Source of the DNA: Nitrosomonas communis
GTDB lineage: Bacteria; Pseudomonadota; Gammaproteobacteria; Burkholderiales; Nitrosomonadaceae
Length of the DNA: 64,000 nt
Reading direction: 5' to 3'
Assembly (NCBI RefSeq): GCF_001007935.1
Contig: NZ_CP011451.1
Location: 62,001 to 126,000, forward strand
Numbering within the stretch: the stretch's first letter is position 1; every line of letters begins with the position of its first letter. Below the pieces are notes generated by a model, which saw only the letters and a list, made by a program, of their open reading frames with translations, was not told where the DNA came from and made no database searches. This document shows positions 49,243-58,095 of the stretch, piece by piece. Position numbers and translations under genes: made by a program.

Positions 49243-50661
49243 ATGAATGTAGCAGACAAAGCATCACACCAGGATATTCCCTCATTGATAAATATTGCAG
49301 TGGTAGGTCACACTAATACCGGTAAGACCTCGCTGATTCGTACCATGCTGCGAAGCAATCAATTCGGTAAAATCGAAGATAGTGCAGGAACGACTCGTCA
49401 TGTTGAACGGGCAACTATTTTTGCTGATAATGAAGCCATATTGAATTTACATGACACCCCTGGTATTGAGGATTCTCATGCACTGTTAAGGCAACTTAAA
49501 TCGATTGGCACGCACCATAAATCGTTTTCACCCATTGAAATATTAGAAAAGTTCATTGCCACCACGTCTATCGATGATCCATTAGAACAAGAAGCCAAGG
49601 TCATTAGGCAAATATTACGCAGCGATGTCCTATTGTATATCATCGATGTGCGCGAGCCTGTATTGGAAAAATATCTGATGGAAATCGAGATACTCAGCAA
49701 GGCTATGAAACCCATCATCCCGGTTTTCAATTTTATTGCCAACCATACAGCAGAGCTTGCCATCTGGCGAAAAAAACTGGCTGTTTTCAATCTTCATACC
49801 TCATTAGAATTCGATACAGTTGCCTTTTCTTTTGAGGCGGAGAAGCGGTTGTATCAAAAAATACAAACTCTGGTGGAATCACACTATGACCAATTGCAAA
49901 AACTCATCAATTATCGCGCCACGGTATGGGACCAACTTTGCCTGTCTGCAGCCAAACGCATCGTTGAGTTGATTGTCTCGGTTGCCTGCTATCGTGAAAG
50001 CAAACGGAACCAGAGCGATAGTCATGCAAATTCAACCGCCGTCCAAAAATTAAAGGATTTCGTAAGAAAATCCGAACAAAGCTGTTTAAGAGATTTGCTA
50101 ACCATTTTTAACTTCTCAGAGAAAGATATTGCTCTCCAAAAAATTCCTGTCAGCAATGGCCAATGGCAGCTTGATATATTTGCTCCCGGGGTACTCAAGG
50201 CGTATGGTCTTGATATTGGCAGTGCTGCACTCAAAGGTGCAGCAACAGGCGCAGGAATTGATCTGATGGTGGGTGGGCTAAGCTTAGGAACAGCCACTGC
50301 CTTGGGTGCAATCGCTGGCACTGGCTGGTCAACATTTAAACGCTATGGCAAGGAGATCAAAGCCAAAATTCAAGGCATGCAATGGTTGTGCGTGGATGAA
50401 AGCACGCTGCAGATACTCTACCTCCGTCAGCAGCAATTGTTGTCAAAACTGATGCATCGTGGTCATGCTGCGTACCAGGCAGACCAGATCGATACGACCA
50501 CTGCATCTGCTTCAGAAAAATTACCCAGTAACTGGCCCGATATAATCAATACCCTGCAACAGAATCCAATATGGTGCAAACCTTCTACCGCTCGAAATCA
50601 AGATCCACAATATCAAAATATTGAAGCCAAACTGATCAATGCATTGCTAGCTAACGGCTGA
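49243..50661 (+). CDS. DUF3482 GTPase (Era/HflX-like GTPase domain)
   Basis: About 472 residues with an N-terminal GTPase domain: P-loop AVVGHTNTGKTSL (about 19-31), switch region SAGTTRHV, and G3 motif LHDTPGIED. A canonical NKxD is not obvious; a NFIANHT stretch may stand in. The C-terminal half contains a hydrophobic glycine-rich hairpin (about 325-355, GAATGAGIDLMVGGLSLGTA), typical of DUF3482 proteins and suggesting membrane insertion. A start at 49222 would overlap DUF2868; ATG 49243, right after its stop, is preferred. Function unknown. The TGA stop is immediately followed by a MITE-1 copy. Confidence 0.83.
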   Translation: MNVADKASHQDIPSLINIAVVGHTNTGKTSLIRTMLRSNQFGKIEDSAGTTRHVERATIFADNEAILNLHDTPGIEDSHALLRQLKSIGTHHKSFSPIEILEKFIATTSIDDPLEQEAKVIRQILRSDVLLYIIDVREPVLEKYLMEIEILSKAMKPIIPVFNFIANHTAELAIWRKKLAVFNLHTSLEFDTVAFSFEAEKRLYQKIQTLVESHYDQLQKLINYRATVWDQLCLSAAKRIVELIVSVACYRESKRNQSDSHANSTAVQKLKDFVRKSEQSCLRDLLTIFNFSEKDIALQKIPVSNGQWQLDIFAPGVLKAYGLDIGSAALKGAATGAGIDLMVGGLSLGTATALGAIAGTGWSTFKRYGKEIKAKIQGMQWLCVDESTLQILYLRQQQLLSKLMHRGHAAYQADQIDTTTASASEKLPSNWPDIINTLQQNPIWCKPSTARNQDPQYQNIEAKLINALLANG

Positions 50662-50763
50662 TTCCATTTCCAAATCAAACATGACGCGAAGGCGAGCCGC
50701 AGACGATGTCAATAATACAGCAAGGTGAAGCTGACAAAGTCAGTTTTGATTTAGAAATAGAAT
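50661..50763 (-). mobile_element. MITE-1 copy g, at the stop codon of the DUF3482 gene
   Basis: The left end ATTCCATTTCCAAATCAAA shares its first A with the TGA stop codon. The core CAGCAAGGTGAAGCTGAC and the right end TTTTGATTTAGAAATAGAAT match the family. About 103 bp. Confidence 0.85.
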
Positions 50764-51092
50764 AAAACCCATCTGGAGCTCGTTAAGAAACAGGCAGTAG
50801 TCATCTGCAAGAACATGGCAGATAGAACGCACTATCACCGCCAAGATGACCCACAGTTATCTTATATTTGGGAAAATCTCGTAGATTCAGCTTTCATTCA
50901 GGATCTGCTGGATAAGATAACAATCAGTATCGCACATAATGAATCCATCTCAATTATTAGTTGCTGAAACCAGCACAATAAGCATTACTGAATGGTGTAA
51001 TTTATAATTAATTTTGTTTAGTCTGGATATTCCGCTAAGTTAGCTTGGCGAAATATCCAGGCTAACTCTACCAAACTTAAATAAAGCTTGCT
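50764..51092. other. Intergenic region with a strong stem-loop
   Basis: No convincing gene. At 51023-51060 CTGGATATT-c-CGC pairs with GCG-a-AATATCCAG (12 base pairs around one mismatch), 33 nt before the start of the next gene. It may be a terminator for upstream transcription or a 5'-UTR control element. Confidence 0.45.
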
Positions 51093-52250
51093 ATGAACAG
51101 ATTCAAACTGATTTGTATGGCTGTTGTTTTAGTTTGCTCGGTTTCGGCAGCTTCAGCATGGACTGTTGATGGGGATAATGCCGACTTTAATGAGGGTGAT
51201 CTTGTAGATAATGTTGAAGCCGACGTTGATTTTAATAGCGATTTCGAAGAAAACTTTGACTGGAACGGAGATTTTGCTAGCAGTTTGAGGCCAAGAGATT
51301 TTGATCCAAGCAAAGATTTTTATCAAGGTGCAGATTCCGATCAGAGTAGCATCGATTATCAGAACGGAAATTTTGCTCAACCGGAGAGCTTTGAACGAAC
51401 TTATGATCCTAGCCCAGGGCGAGACTTTGAGCAATACAATAAAGTGATGGCAAACGATCACGCTAATCATGATATGGGATCTGCTCATCAAGATAAGCAA
51501 TCTGTCGAACTCGCTCACCCTCCTCAGGAAGGGGAGTTTGTCCCGGATTATGAATTCGCCCCAGTTTATCAAGCTACCGATGGAGATGCCACTCAGCATG
51601 ATCAGCCTATTCAGCAGGATGGATCAGCTCAGGCAGACTTGTCCATCCAAACCAATGCTGCTCAGGGTGATTCTTTAGCCCAGAACATTCATATCCAGAA
51701 CATTCAATCGCTTCAGAAGAATGAACATGATCACCACGGTGGGCTTAGCCACGGTATCTGGCATGGGCAGCATCACGTACATCACCATGATTTTGATATT
51801 GGATTTGGGCTACTAGGTATCGGCCCAGGATGGGGATTTAGCCCTTTTTATCCTTTTACTCCCTTCAGCGGCTTTGATTATTATGGATATGGTGGTTTCG
51901 CCCCTTATAGTAATTTTGGTTTCCACAGCAGTTACGCTTCTTTTGGGGGAATTGGTTTTTATAGTGGCTATGTTCCTGCTGGCTATGCTGGCTTTGGCCC
52001 CTATGGCCGTTTTGAAAGTTACTATCCGTTAGATGGCTTCCCCGCAGTGGTTGCTGATGCGGCATTCCCAATAGCCATGACCAGCACACCTGCCAGCAAG
52101 CCGACTTATATTCAGCAGCAGAACGTTTCACAACCTGCTGCTGCAATAAAAACCAATTACTGGCACTATTGTCGAAAACCAGAAGGGTATTATCCTTATG
52201 TCAGGAAATGCCCTGATGGTTGGGTAAAAATTCCTCCACAGCCTTCTTAA
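51093..52250 (+). CDS. Large exported low-complexity protein, function unknown
   Basis: A 385-residue exported protein: signal peptide to about ASA-W (residue 22), then an acidic Asp/Asn-rich region (25-120, pI low), a Gln/Ala/His-rich middle with NHDMG and a His cluster (HHGGLSHGIWHGQHHVHHHDF, about 213-233), a Gly/Tyr/Phe-rich stretch (235-310), and a conserved-looking C-terminal motif YWHYCRKPEGYYPYVRKCP (about 355-373) with two cysteines, like that seen at the end of various proteobacterial envelope proteins. Followed after 24 nt by a lipoprotein gene, so possibly cotranscribed. The His cluster could bind metal; function not known. Confidence 0.75.
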   Translation: MNRFKLICMAVVLVCSVSAASAWTVDGDNADFNEGDLVDNVEADVDFNSDFEENFDWNGDFASSLRPRDFDPSKDFYQGADSDQSSIDYQNGNFAQPESFERTYDPSPGRDFEQYNKVMANDHANHDMGSAHQDKQSVELAHPPQEGEFVPDYEFAPVYQATDGDATQHDQPIQQDGSAQADLSIQTNAAQGDSLAQNIHIQNIQSLQKNEHDHHGGLSHGIWHGQHHVHHHDFDIGFGLLGIGPGWGFSPFYPFTPFSGFDYYGYGGFAPYSNFGFHSSYASFGGIGFYSGYVPAGYAGFGPYGRFESYYPLDGFPAVVADAAFPIAMTSTPASKPTYIQQQNVSQPAAAIKTNYWHYCRKPEGYYPYVRKCPDGWVKIPPQPS

Positions 52251-52274
52251 TCAAATCTTAAAGGAAATCTGGTT

Positions 52275-52832
52275 ATGCCAAGAATTACCAAATTATCCAT
52301 GTTGCTGCCACTCACGCTGCTCACAGCATGTGTCCACATACCGACGGGACCAGGCGTAATGGTTCTACCCGCTGCCAATAAAACGTTTGATCAATTTAGA
52401 TCGGATGACTTACTATGTAGACAATTTGCGAGTGAGCAAGTCAACGAACAAACACCACGCCGCGCATCCATATTCAGCGGTATGGAAACCGCCGCTCTTA
52501 CAACTGCTTTAGGCGCCATTGCGGGTGCTGCTTTTGGAGGCGGGCGAGGTGCTGCCATTGGTGCAGGGAGTGGCTTATTGGCGGGAGGATTGGCTGGCAG
52601 CAGCTCTGCGCAATCTTCAGGAAATATCAATCAGCAACGTTATGATACAGCTTATATTCAGTGCATGTATGCCAATGGCCATCGTATCCCCTCTCCTGGG
52701 CGCTTTGTCAATGGGGAATACTCCAGCGGCGGCGGCACCGGCAGCTACAGCAAACCGGCGCCTCAGCGTGCTCCTTCCGACAGCTACCCACCTCCACCTC
52801 CAGGCAGCCCTCCGCCTCCCCCTCCCTATTAA
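52275..52832 (+). CDS. Glycine-zipper lipoprotein
   Basis: A 185-residue predicted lipoprotein: lipobox LLTAC (Cys about 19), a polar segment, then a glycine-zipper (about 75-115, ALGAIAGAAFGGGRGAAIGA), and a Pro/Ser-rich tail ending in PPPPPPGSP-type repeats. Such YMGG/glycine-zipper lipoproteins are inserted in the outer membrane; roles vary. AAAGGAAAT 10-12 nt upstream supports ATG 52275. Likely operon with the preceding low-complexity exported protein. Confidence 0.78.
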   Translation: MPRITKLSMLLPLTLLTACVHIPTGPGVMVLPAANKTFDQFRSDDLLCRQFASEQVNEQTPRRASIFSGMETAALTTALGAIAGAAFGGGRGAAIGAGSGLLAGGLAGSSSAQSSGNINQQRYDTAYIQCMYANGHRIPSPGRFVNGEYSSGGGTGSYSKPAPQRAPSDSYPPPPPGSPPPPPPY

Positions 52833-53272
52833 ATTTATTTAATGGCACTATTTCAAGCGTGAATAAGTAGAACCATGAAATAAACCCCAGCGTAAATCGC
52901 ATAATGAATTGGAGCGAGCATTACGCCTATCGCCTATCTCTTGGCAGGTAAAATGCCCATACCTTGCGTTCTGGCTGATGATCATGAATATAGGATTAAA
53001 ATGGAGCAACGCGATAATTCAACGAACTGGAAAGTTACTTTTACAGAACCAGACTGCCAATAATCACGCAGCATTATCGCTGGCTCCCCGCCCGGTGGAT
53101 AGAGTTGTATACCAACCTGGCTGCTCATCTTCATCATATAAGCGCATTAACCCTTATTCTCGCGCCACCCCTTCTTCTAAGAAAGCTGTTCTGGAAAGCC
53201 GGTCATGCTGAACCATACCATACGCTGGCGATCAAATTTTTGCTGAACTTATTTGAAAACATGGGGATCCAC
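52833..53272. other. Gap before msrB, no clear gene
   Basis: The msrB reading frame stays open upstream to 53105 but those residues lack a domain. A 36-codon frame at 52953-53063 (starts MPIPCVLADDHEYRIKMEQR) has a partial ribosome site and no known family; it may be real or a scrap. Nothing else noted. Confidence 0.3.
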
Positions 53273-53815
53273 ATGAAAAGACGCACTTGGCTGAAAGGGT
53301 TGGCTGCATTAATCACATTGCCTTTTATCTCATCCTATCCACGCGAGTTAGCTGCCGGACAACAAAAGAGCACAAAATTCAAAATCGATCCGATAACCGT
53401 TACTCCGCTCAATAAACCGCATAAAGCGTGGCGTTCTTTATTGTCACCAGAGGCTTACCAGGTATTGTTTGAAGAAGACACGGAGCCTCCTGAAAGCAGT
53501 CCTCTTAACCAAGAATATCGTGGCGGCACCTACATTTGTGCCGCTTGCTATTTACCCTTATTCGATAGCAAACATAAATATGATAGCGGCACCGGATGGC
53601 CCAGTTTTACCCAACCTATTTCTGGCCATATCGGCACCAAACGTGATTTCATGCTGATCTGGCCTCGCACCGAGTATCACTGCGCACGCTGTGAGGGCCA
53701 TCAGGGCCATGTCTTCAATGATGGTCCACCGCCACGCGGAGAGCGCTGGTGTAATAATGGATTAGCGCTAAGGTTTATCCCTAAAGAAGAAGCACTCCCC
53801 GAACTGAGGGGATAA
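53273..53815 (+). CDS. msrB: Peptide-methionine (R)-S-oxide reductase, exported form
   Basis: A 180-residue MsrB. The N-terminus MKRRTWLKGLAALITLPFIS is a Tat-type signal (RRTWLK), so the enzyme acts in the periplasm. Zinc-binding CxxC pairs CAAC (about 89-92) and CARC (about 139-142), the substrate loop DSGTGWPSF, GHQGHVFNDGP and the catalytic Cys in RWCNNGLALRF. It reduces the R-epimer of methionine sulfoxide in oxidised proteins. The start at 53273 is chosen for the Tat motif. A decayed msrA follows, so S-epimer repair in the periplasm appears to have been lost here. Confidence 0.9.
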   Translation: MKRRTWLKGLAALITLPFISSYPRELAAGQQKSTKFKIDPITVTPLNKPHKAWRSLLSPEAYQVLFEEDTEPPESSPLNQEYRGGTYICAACYLPLFDSKHKYDSGTGWPSFTQPISGHIGTKRDFMLIWPRTEYHCARCEGHQGHVFNDGPPPRGERWCNNGLALRFIPKEEALPELRG

Positions 53816-53873
53816 AACATAAAGGCTGAAAGATTAAATCAAATTACATGAAATGAATAGCCGATGGGCTGAC

Positions 53874-54114
53874 ATGTGGCTATTCTTAATATTGACTGCT
53901 CTTGCAGGCTGGCAACAGTCGGATCGGATTGATCTGACCGGTGCTGACAAATCGTTTCTTAAATCAAGCGCCTGATAAAGCTCATGATATGATCGAAACC
54001 ATATCGGGATATATCAGTGGCTACTTACGAGTCAATCAGCAAGGCAGAACTGACCACGTCGAAGTCGTACAGATTATTTTGGGCCAACCAAAAACAGCTC
54101 TCAGCATTATATAA
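53874..54114 (+). pseudogene. msrA: Remnant of exported msrA
   Basis: Two frames together resemble a periplasmic MsrA. First, 53874-53975 encodes a signal-like MWLFLILTALAGWQQSDRID and ends at TGA; the lipobox-like LAGC has become LAGW. Second, in another frame from 53974, ETISGYISGYLRVNQQGRTD then HVEVVQIIL matches the MsrA segment VxSGYxGG...GRTGHAEVVQV. Between them the catalytic GGCFW region is deleted. It lies 58 bp after msrB, the usual partner. Confidence 0.7.
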
Positions 54115-54132
54115 TCCCATTTGAATATCTTA

Positions 54133-54234
54133 TACTATTTCCAAATCAAAGATGATAAGAAGGCGAACCGCAGACATCATCAATAAAACAGCAAGGTGAA
54201 GTCGACAAAATCGGGATCGATTTAGCAATAGAAT
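54133..54234 (-). mobile_element. MITE-1 copy h
   Basis: About 102 bp; ends TACTATTTCCAAATCAAA and TTTAGCAATAGAAT, core AACAGCAAGGTGAAGTCGAC. The most diverged of the full-length copies. It lies 18 bp after the msrA remnant. Confidence 0.75.
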
Positions 54235-54284
54235 GATTGATGTATCGAGTCTATAGGCTAGCCTATTTTTAATCAGCACTGTCA

Positions 54285-54983
54285 ATGTCCTCCTCAAAAC
54301 ACGATCATATCAAAGCTGAATTTCTCAATCCGCTGTTAGAACAAAATTTACAGCAATGGAAGCAAATATGTCCTTCCATTCAGGAAATCGAAATTCCTGA
54401 TAAACATTTTCTCTATCGCCAAGGGGAAAGTTGCGCAAGTCTTTTTTGGATAAAAGAAGGTATCGTAAAACTTTCCTATCTCACGATCCAGGGCAATGAG
54501 TTGACGCTTGCTTTAATAAAATCAGGGGGTATCACTGGACAACTGCAGCAGGATTGTGCTAATCCAGTCATGCAAGAAAGCGCACAGGCTCTGGGAAGAG
54601 TATCGTTCTATCGGATCGAATATGAAGATTTCAAAAAATTGATATATCGCTGGCCGGAGTGGTCATGGGCTGTTTTCGAGACCATGTCTAATCGTCAGCA
54701 GCAGATTGAACGCAAACTCCGCACTATCCTTACTCAGCCAGTTGGCAAACGGGTTGTTGCAACACTCCTGGATCTTGCTCAATTATTTGGAACACGATGT
54801 AAACATGGATATTCACTGGAAGTTTTCCTCACTCAGCAAGAGCTGGCAGATTTAGTAGGTGCCAGCCGTTCTGTAGTCAGTACCATCATGAATGAGTTTA
54901 GAAATCGAGGATTACTTGACTATACGCGCGAGCAGATTTGTATCAACGATGCCGCATTAATCAATGAGCAATCGTTCGATTAA
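54285..54983 (+). CDS. Crp/Fnr-family transcriptional regulator
   Basis: A 232-residue regulator: cyclic-nucleotide-binding-like beta-roll (about 15-130), the long dimerisation helix (about 135-160), and a winged helix-turn-helix with LTQQELADLVGASRSVVSTI (about 181-200). It lacks the N-terminal cysteine cluster of FNR, so it does not look like an oxygen sensor of that type. The recognition helix reads SRSVVST rather than the SRETVGR of CRP, so its target site may differ from the CRP consensus. It stands 114 bp upstream of a small membrane protein gene. An FNR-type palindrome occurs 1.6 kb downstream. Confidence 0.88.
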   Translation: MSSSKHDHIKAEFLNPLLEQNLQQWKQICPSIQEIEIPDKHFLYRQGESCASLFWIKEGIVKLSYLTIQGNELTLALIKSGGITGQLQQDCANPVMQESAQALGRVSFYRIEYEDFKKLIYRWPEWSWAVFETMSNRQQQIERKLRTILTQPVGKRVVATLLDLAQLFGTRCKHGYSLEVFLTQQELADLVGASRSVVSTIMNEFRNRGLLDYTREQICINDAALINEQSFD

Positions 54984-55096
54984 ACTCAGCTGTTGCGATA
55001 TTTACCCTAAGCGGTTGTTGTCTAGCTAACAGACATTGGCAGTAACACCGTATTAAAGTACTGACTGTTACTCACCATCAATAAAGGATCAGTCAA

Positions 55097-55474
55097 ATGA
55101 AAATAATTTCACCACGTAACCATGGCTATTTGGATTTCCTGACAGTGGTTATATTTTTACTCGCACCTACCTTATTAGGTTTAAGCAAAATACCCGCAAT
55201 GCTTGCATATGGGTTGGCTGCAGTTCATCTTGCTGTTACCTTGATTTCCGGTTTTCCCTTTGGCACCTTCAAAATAATACCCTTTACGTTGCAAGGCTGG
55301 ATCGAGCGCATAGTTGGGCCGGTATTAGTGGCAATTCCCTTCATCCTAGGTTTCGCTGACGAGTTTATCGCTCGGAATTTTTATATTGCCATGGGACTTA
55401 TTATTATTGTGGTAGGATTACTAACAGACTATCGAGGTAAAAATCGCTCAATCTTTGTGACGATAAAAGACTAA
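55097..55474 (+). CDS. Small four-helix membrane protein (SPW-repeat-like)
   Basis: A 125-residue inner-membrane protein with four hydrophobic segments (FLTVVIFLLAPTLLGL; AMLAYGLAAVHLAVTLI; IVGPVLVAIPFILGFA; IAMGLIIIVVGLLTD). Sequence resembles the SPW-repeat-type small membrane proteins. AAAGGA lies 9-14 nt before the ATG. No known function. It follows the Crp/Fnr gene and may be under its control. Confidence 0.7.
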   Translation: MKIISPRNHGYLDFLTVVIFLLAPTLLGLSKIPAMLAYGLAAVHLAVTLISGFPFGTFKIIPFTLQGWIERIVGPVLVAIPFILGFADEFIARNFYIAMGLIIIVVGLLTDYRGKNRSIFVTIKD

Positions 55475-55613
55475 TTTTTTTAAAAAATGGCTATCACCAG
55501 GATATGAAATAAGTATAGGCACCACAGCCAGACAGGAATGCTTACGTCACACAAAGAGAGCGCCAGGATTCAACACCTCGCATGCTTTTTAGCACATCAC
55601 TGGAGGAAGTACC

Positions 55614-55988
55614 ATGCCTATACCAATCGTTACTTTGATACGGCTCTTACTGATCATTTGCGCAACATTGCTTCTTACTCCTATCAAACAGGCAGTAAGC
55701 GCTTCGCCATCCCTCTTTTACACTGTTCTGCCCTTAAACATTAGTAAAAAAGATTGCCTGAGTCGTGCATACACAGCAATTGCTTCTGAAGTAACAGGAC
55801 AAATCCTGCAGCGTGCAGATGATGTTGCGCTAGTCAACAACGATTATAACCTGGCCGTACATTGCCGACGAACCAGTGATAAAAAGAGTTTCATCACCAT
55901 CATGGTCACCCACCAATCGAGTTTCCAGGAAGCCAAAGAGCTTGCTTTGAGTATTCAGCACGCAATGGAAACCGGCTCGCTCAGATGA
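55614..55988 (+). CDS. Small exported protein, unknown
   Basis: A 124-residue protein with a signal peptide (LIRLLLIICATLLLTPIKQAVSA-S) and a mature domain of about 95 residues with two cysteines (DCLSRAY and AVHCRRTSD) and DKKSFITIMVTHQSSFQEAKELA. GGAGGAAG at 55600-55607 strongly supports ATG 55614. No known family is recognised. Confidence 0.7.
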   Translation: MPIPIVTLIRLLLIICATLLLTPIKQAVSASPSLFYTVLPLNISKKDCLSRAYTAIASEVTGQILQRADDVALVNNDYNLAVHCRRTSDKKSFITIMVTHQSSFQEAKELALSIQHAMETGSLR

Positions 55989-57106
55989 GCCTGTTGATTG
56001 AAAAATTTCAGGGTACCTCTAAAAATAGTTGGAAATGGAATAAGATAAGCAATTGTTTCTGCCAGCACCTTCATTCCGACCTCCCAGTTCACATACATAT
56101 CTATATAAAAAACCGTAACTGGACAAGGTGTAGCGTGCAATGATCCGGTTGTACCGTCTGCATCGAGGTCACAGATCTGTTCCTGCTATGAGCACAATTT
56201 ACGCGACACTAGGGAGTGGCCTACTATATAGCTACATGAAAGAATTAGAATTGCGAAAAAGTGTTTCTCTAGTCCTGACATAGCCTTTCCCTTAAGCGAT
56301 CAACTGCGATTGGCAGGCTCATTTATGATTAGCAAATTTCCCCTCAAGAATTTTTCATTATTTCTATTTATATCTCATTTATGTAGCTAATTAACGACAA
56401 ATTACTTCACGTAAAAACAGATAGTTATACAGATAGCACTAGATATGTTAATAAATTGGCGACAATTTATTTATAATCTTTCATTCATATTTTAATCAAG
56501 CATTTGATTATATTGCATAATATTTATTGGCACGGATATTGCTGACAGAGAACATAATAATAATTATTATTAATTGTTTCTTGATTTACATCAAAGTATC
56601 GTAACTGATAATCATTAATAATTACTTTATTAAGTATCTAATCCATTATCAACAACAAAAAATCAATAACCTCTAGGGCTGATTCCGGTATTGGGTAATG
56701 ATTACGCTTAATCAAGTGTTTGAAAGTTTTATCTTAATTTTTAAATTTTAGGTATGAAGCATTAGTAGATATCGTCAAATTGCAAGCAGTATCAGCTTAC
56801 TTATGATGCTGGCAACGCACTCTTGCAGATGCCAATAATTATCAGTTCATTCAAGTGCAGTCAAAAGCCACCTACTATTGAAGCATTACGCTTACTCAAC
56901 GTTATTGCCACAAATTTATTTCAGTAGTTACATGCTTGTCTGGCCACCTCAGGGTTTAAAAAGTGTGCTTTTTTACCTTTACAAATTTATAACCCTGTTG
57001 AGGTAAGAAACCTCACAGATAAAGACTGCCTTTAAAAGCAAATTAACTTTTTCTAGCGGTTGCGCTTAACCCCCACACACAAGAAATATCAATCTTATTT
57101 AATTTA
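55989..57106. other. 1.1 kb A+T-rich upstream region of the cytochrome operon
   Basis: No gene seen. At 56011-56027 GGGTACCTCTAAAAATA is an isolated MITE-2 end, and right after it GGAAATGGAAT (56031-56041) is an isolated MITE-1 end. Then come A+T-rich sequence and, at 56581, an FNR-type palindrome. The long 5' distance to the cytochrome gene is unusual. Confidence 0.5.
56581..56594. promoter_or_regulatory. FNR/CRP-type palindrome TTGATTTACATCAA
   Basis: A perfect match to the FNR half-sites TTGAT-N4-ATCAA, in an A+T-rich region about 510 bp upstream of the decaheme cytochrome gene. It could be bound by an FNR-type regulator under low oxygen. The great distance to the gene is a weakness unless an unannotated transcript starts here. 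Confidence 0.5.
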
Positions 57107-57121
57107 ATGAGGGCTTGGATC

Positions 57122-58075
57122 ATGCCAAATGATTTTAAGAAATTAAACTCCGTGATGTCACGACTCGTGTTATTAATTCTCTTGCTATGCATTATGCCAA
57201 ATGCAATAGCGCAGGAAGAAGATGATTCTGAGGGAGAAGCCCCAGACATCGTTCTCCGGGGTGATGGAAAATGCACAAAATGCCATGATGAGACCAGCGA
57301 TTATCCGGTATTTGCCATTGGCAAAACCAAACATGGGACTGTGGCTGATAGTCGCACTCCAACATGTACAAGCTGTCATGGAGAGAGTGATCAGCATATG
57401 AATAACGACGATGCGATGCCGCCACCACCATCACGTACCTTCGGGAAGAATTCGACGACTCCTATTTTGGAGAGGGATCAGGCATGTTTAGACTGCCATC
57501 AAGGGGGTAAACGCATGAATTGGATAGGCAGTGCTCATGCGAACCGGGATATAGCTTGCACTTCTTGTCATCAGATTCATACCGACCGAGATAGAGTCCG
57601 TGACAAAATGACTCAATCAGAAACATGTTTCACCTGCCATAAGGAGCAACGCGCCCAAATTAACCGTCCTTCCCGCCATCCCATTCGAGAAGGAAAAGTG
57701 GTGTGCTCAGATTGCCATAATCCGCACGGCTCAGCTGGTCCAAGCATGACAGTACGCGATAGCGTCAATGAAACTTGCTTTACCTGTCACATGGAAAAGC
57801 GCGGACCCTTCATTTATAACCATCCACCTGCCCAGGAAAATTGTGCAATCTGCCATAACCCGCACGGCACAACAGCACCTAACTTGCTCAAAGTGCGTTC
57901 CCCTTTCCTTTGCCAGGAATGCCATGAACCCAATAGTCATCAGAGTTCCCTCGGAACGATCACTGGAGCTTATGCGAGAAATACACTCGCGAGAGGTTGC
58001 ATGAACTGCCACACCAACATTCATGGCAGCAATAATCCAGAAAATGTTCGCAATGAAGGACTCTTTCAACGCTAA
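57122..58075 (+). CDS. DmsE/MtrA-family decaheme c-type cytochrome
   Basis: A 317-residue periplasmic cytochrome with ten CxxCH haem sites: CTKCH, CTSCH, CLDCH, CTSCH, CFTCH, CSDCH, CFTCH, CAICH, CQECH and CMNCH. This is the MtrA/DmsE/PioA class, which threads through an outer-membrane barrel. The signal peptide ends near AIAQ (start taken at 57122; a frame from 57107 adds 5 residues). Histidines between sites can serve as distal ligands. The MtrB-type barrel gene begins 21 bp downstream, so together they form a trans-outer-membrane electron conduit. Confidence 0.92.
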   Translation: MPNDFKKLNSVMSRLVLLILLLCIMPNAIAQEEDDSEGEAPDIVLRGDGKCTKCHDETSDYPVFAIGKTKHGTVADSRTPTCTSCHGESDQHMNNDDAMPPPPSRTFGKNSTTPILERDQACLDCHQGGKRMNWIGSAHANRDIACTSCHQIHTDRDRVRDKMTQSETCFTCHKEQRAQINRPSRHPIREGKVVCSDCHNPHGSAGPSMTVRDSVNETCFTCHMEKRGPFIYNHPPAQENCAICHNPHGTTAPNLLKVRSPFLCQECHEPNSHQSSLGTITGAYARNTLARGCMNCHTNIHGSNNPENVRNEGLFQR

Positions 58076-58095
58076 TTACCAGGAGAAACAGCAAC

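Noticed and set aside
54285..54983. Assignment of the regulator as a true oxygen-sensing FNR
   Set aside because: The N-terminal cysteine cluster expected for the iron-sulfur centre is absent.
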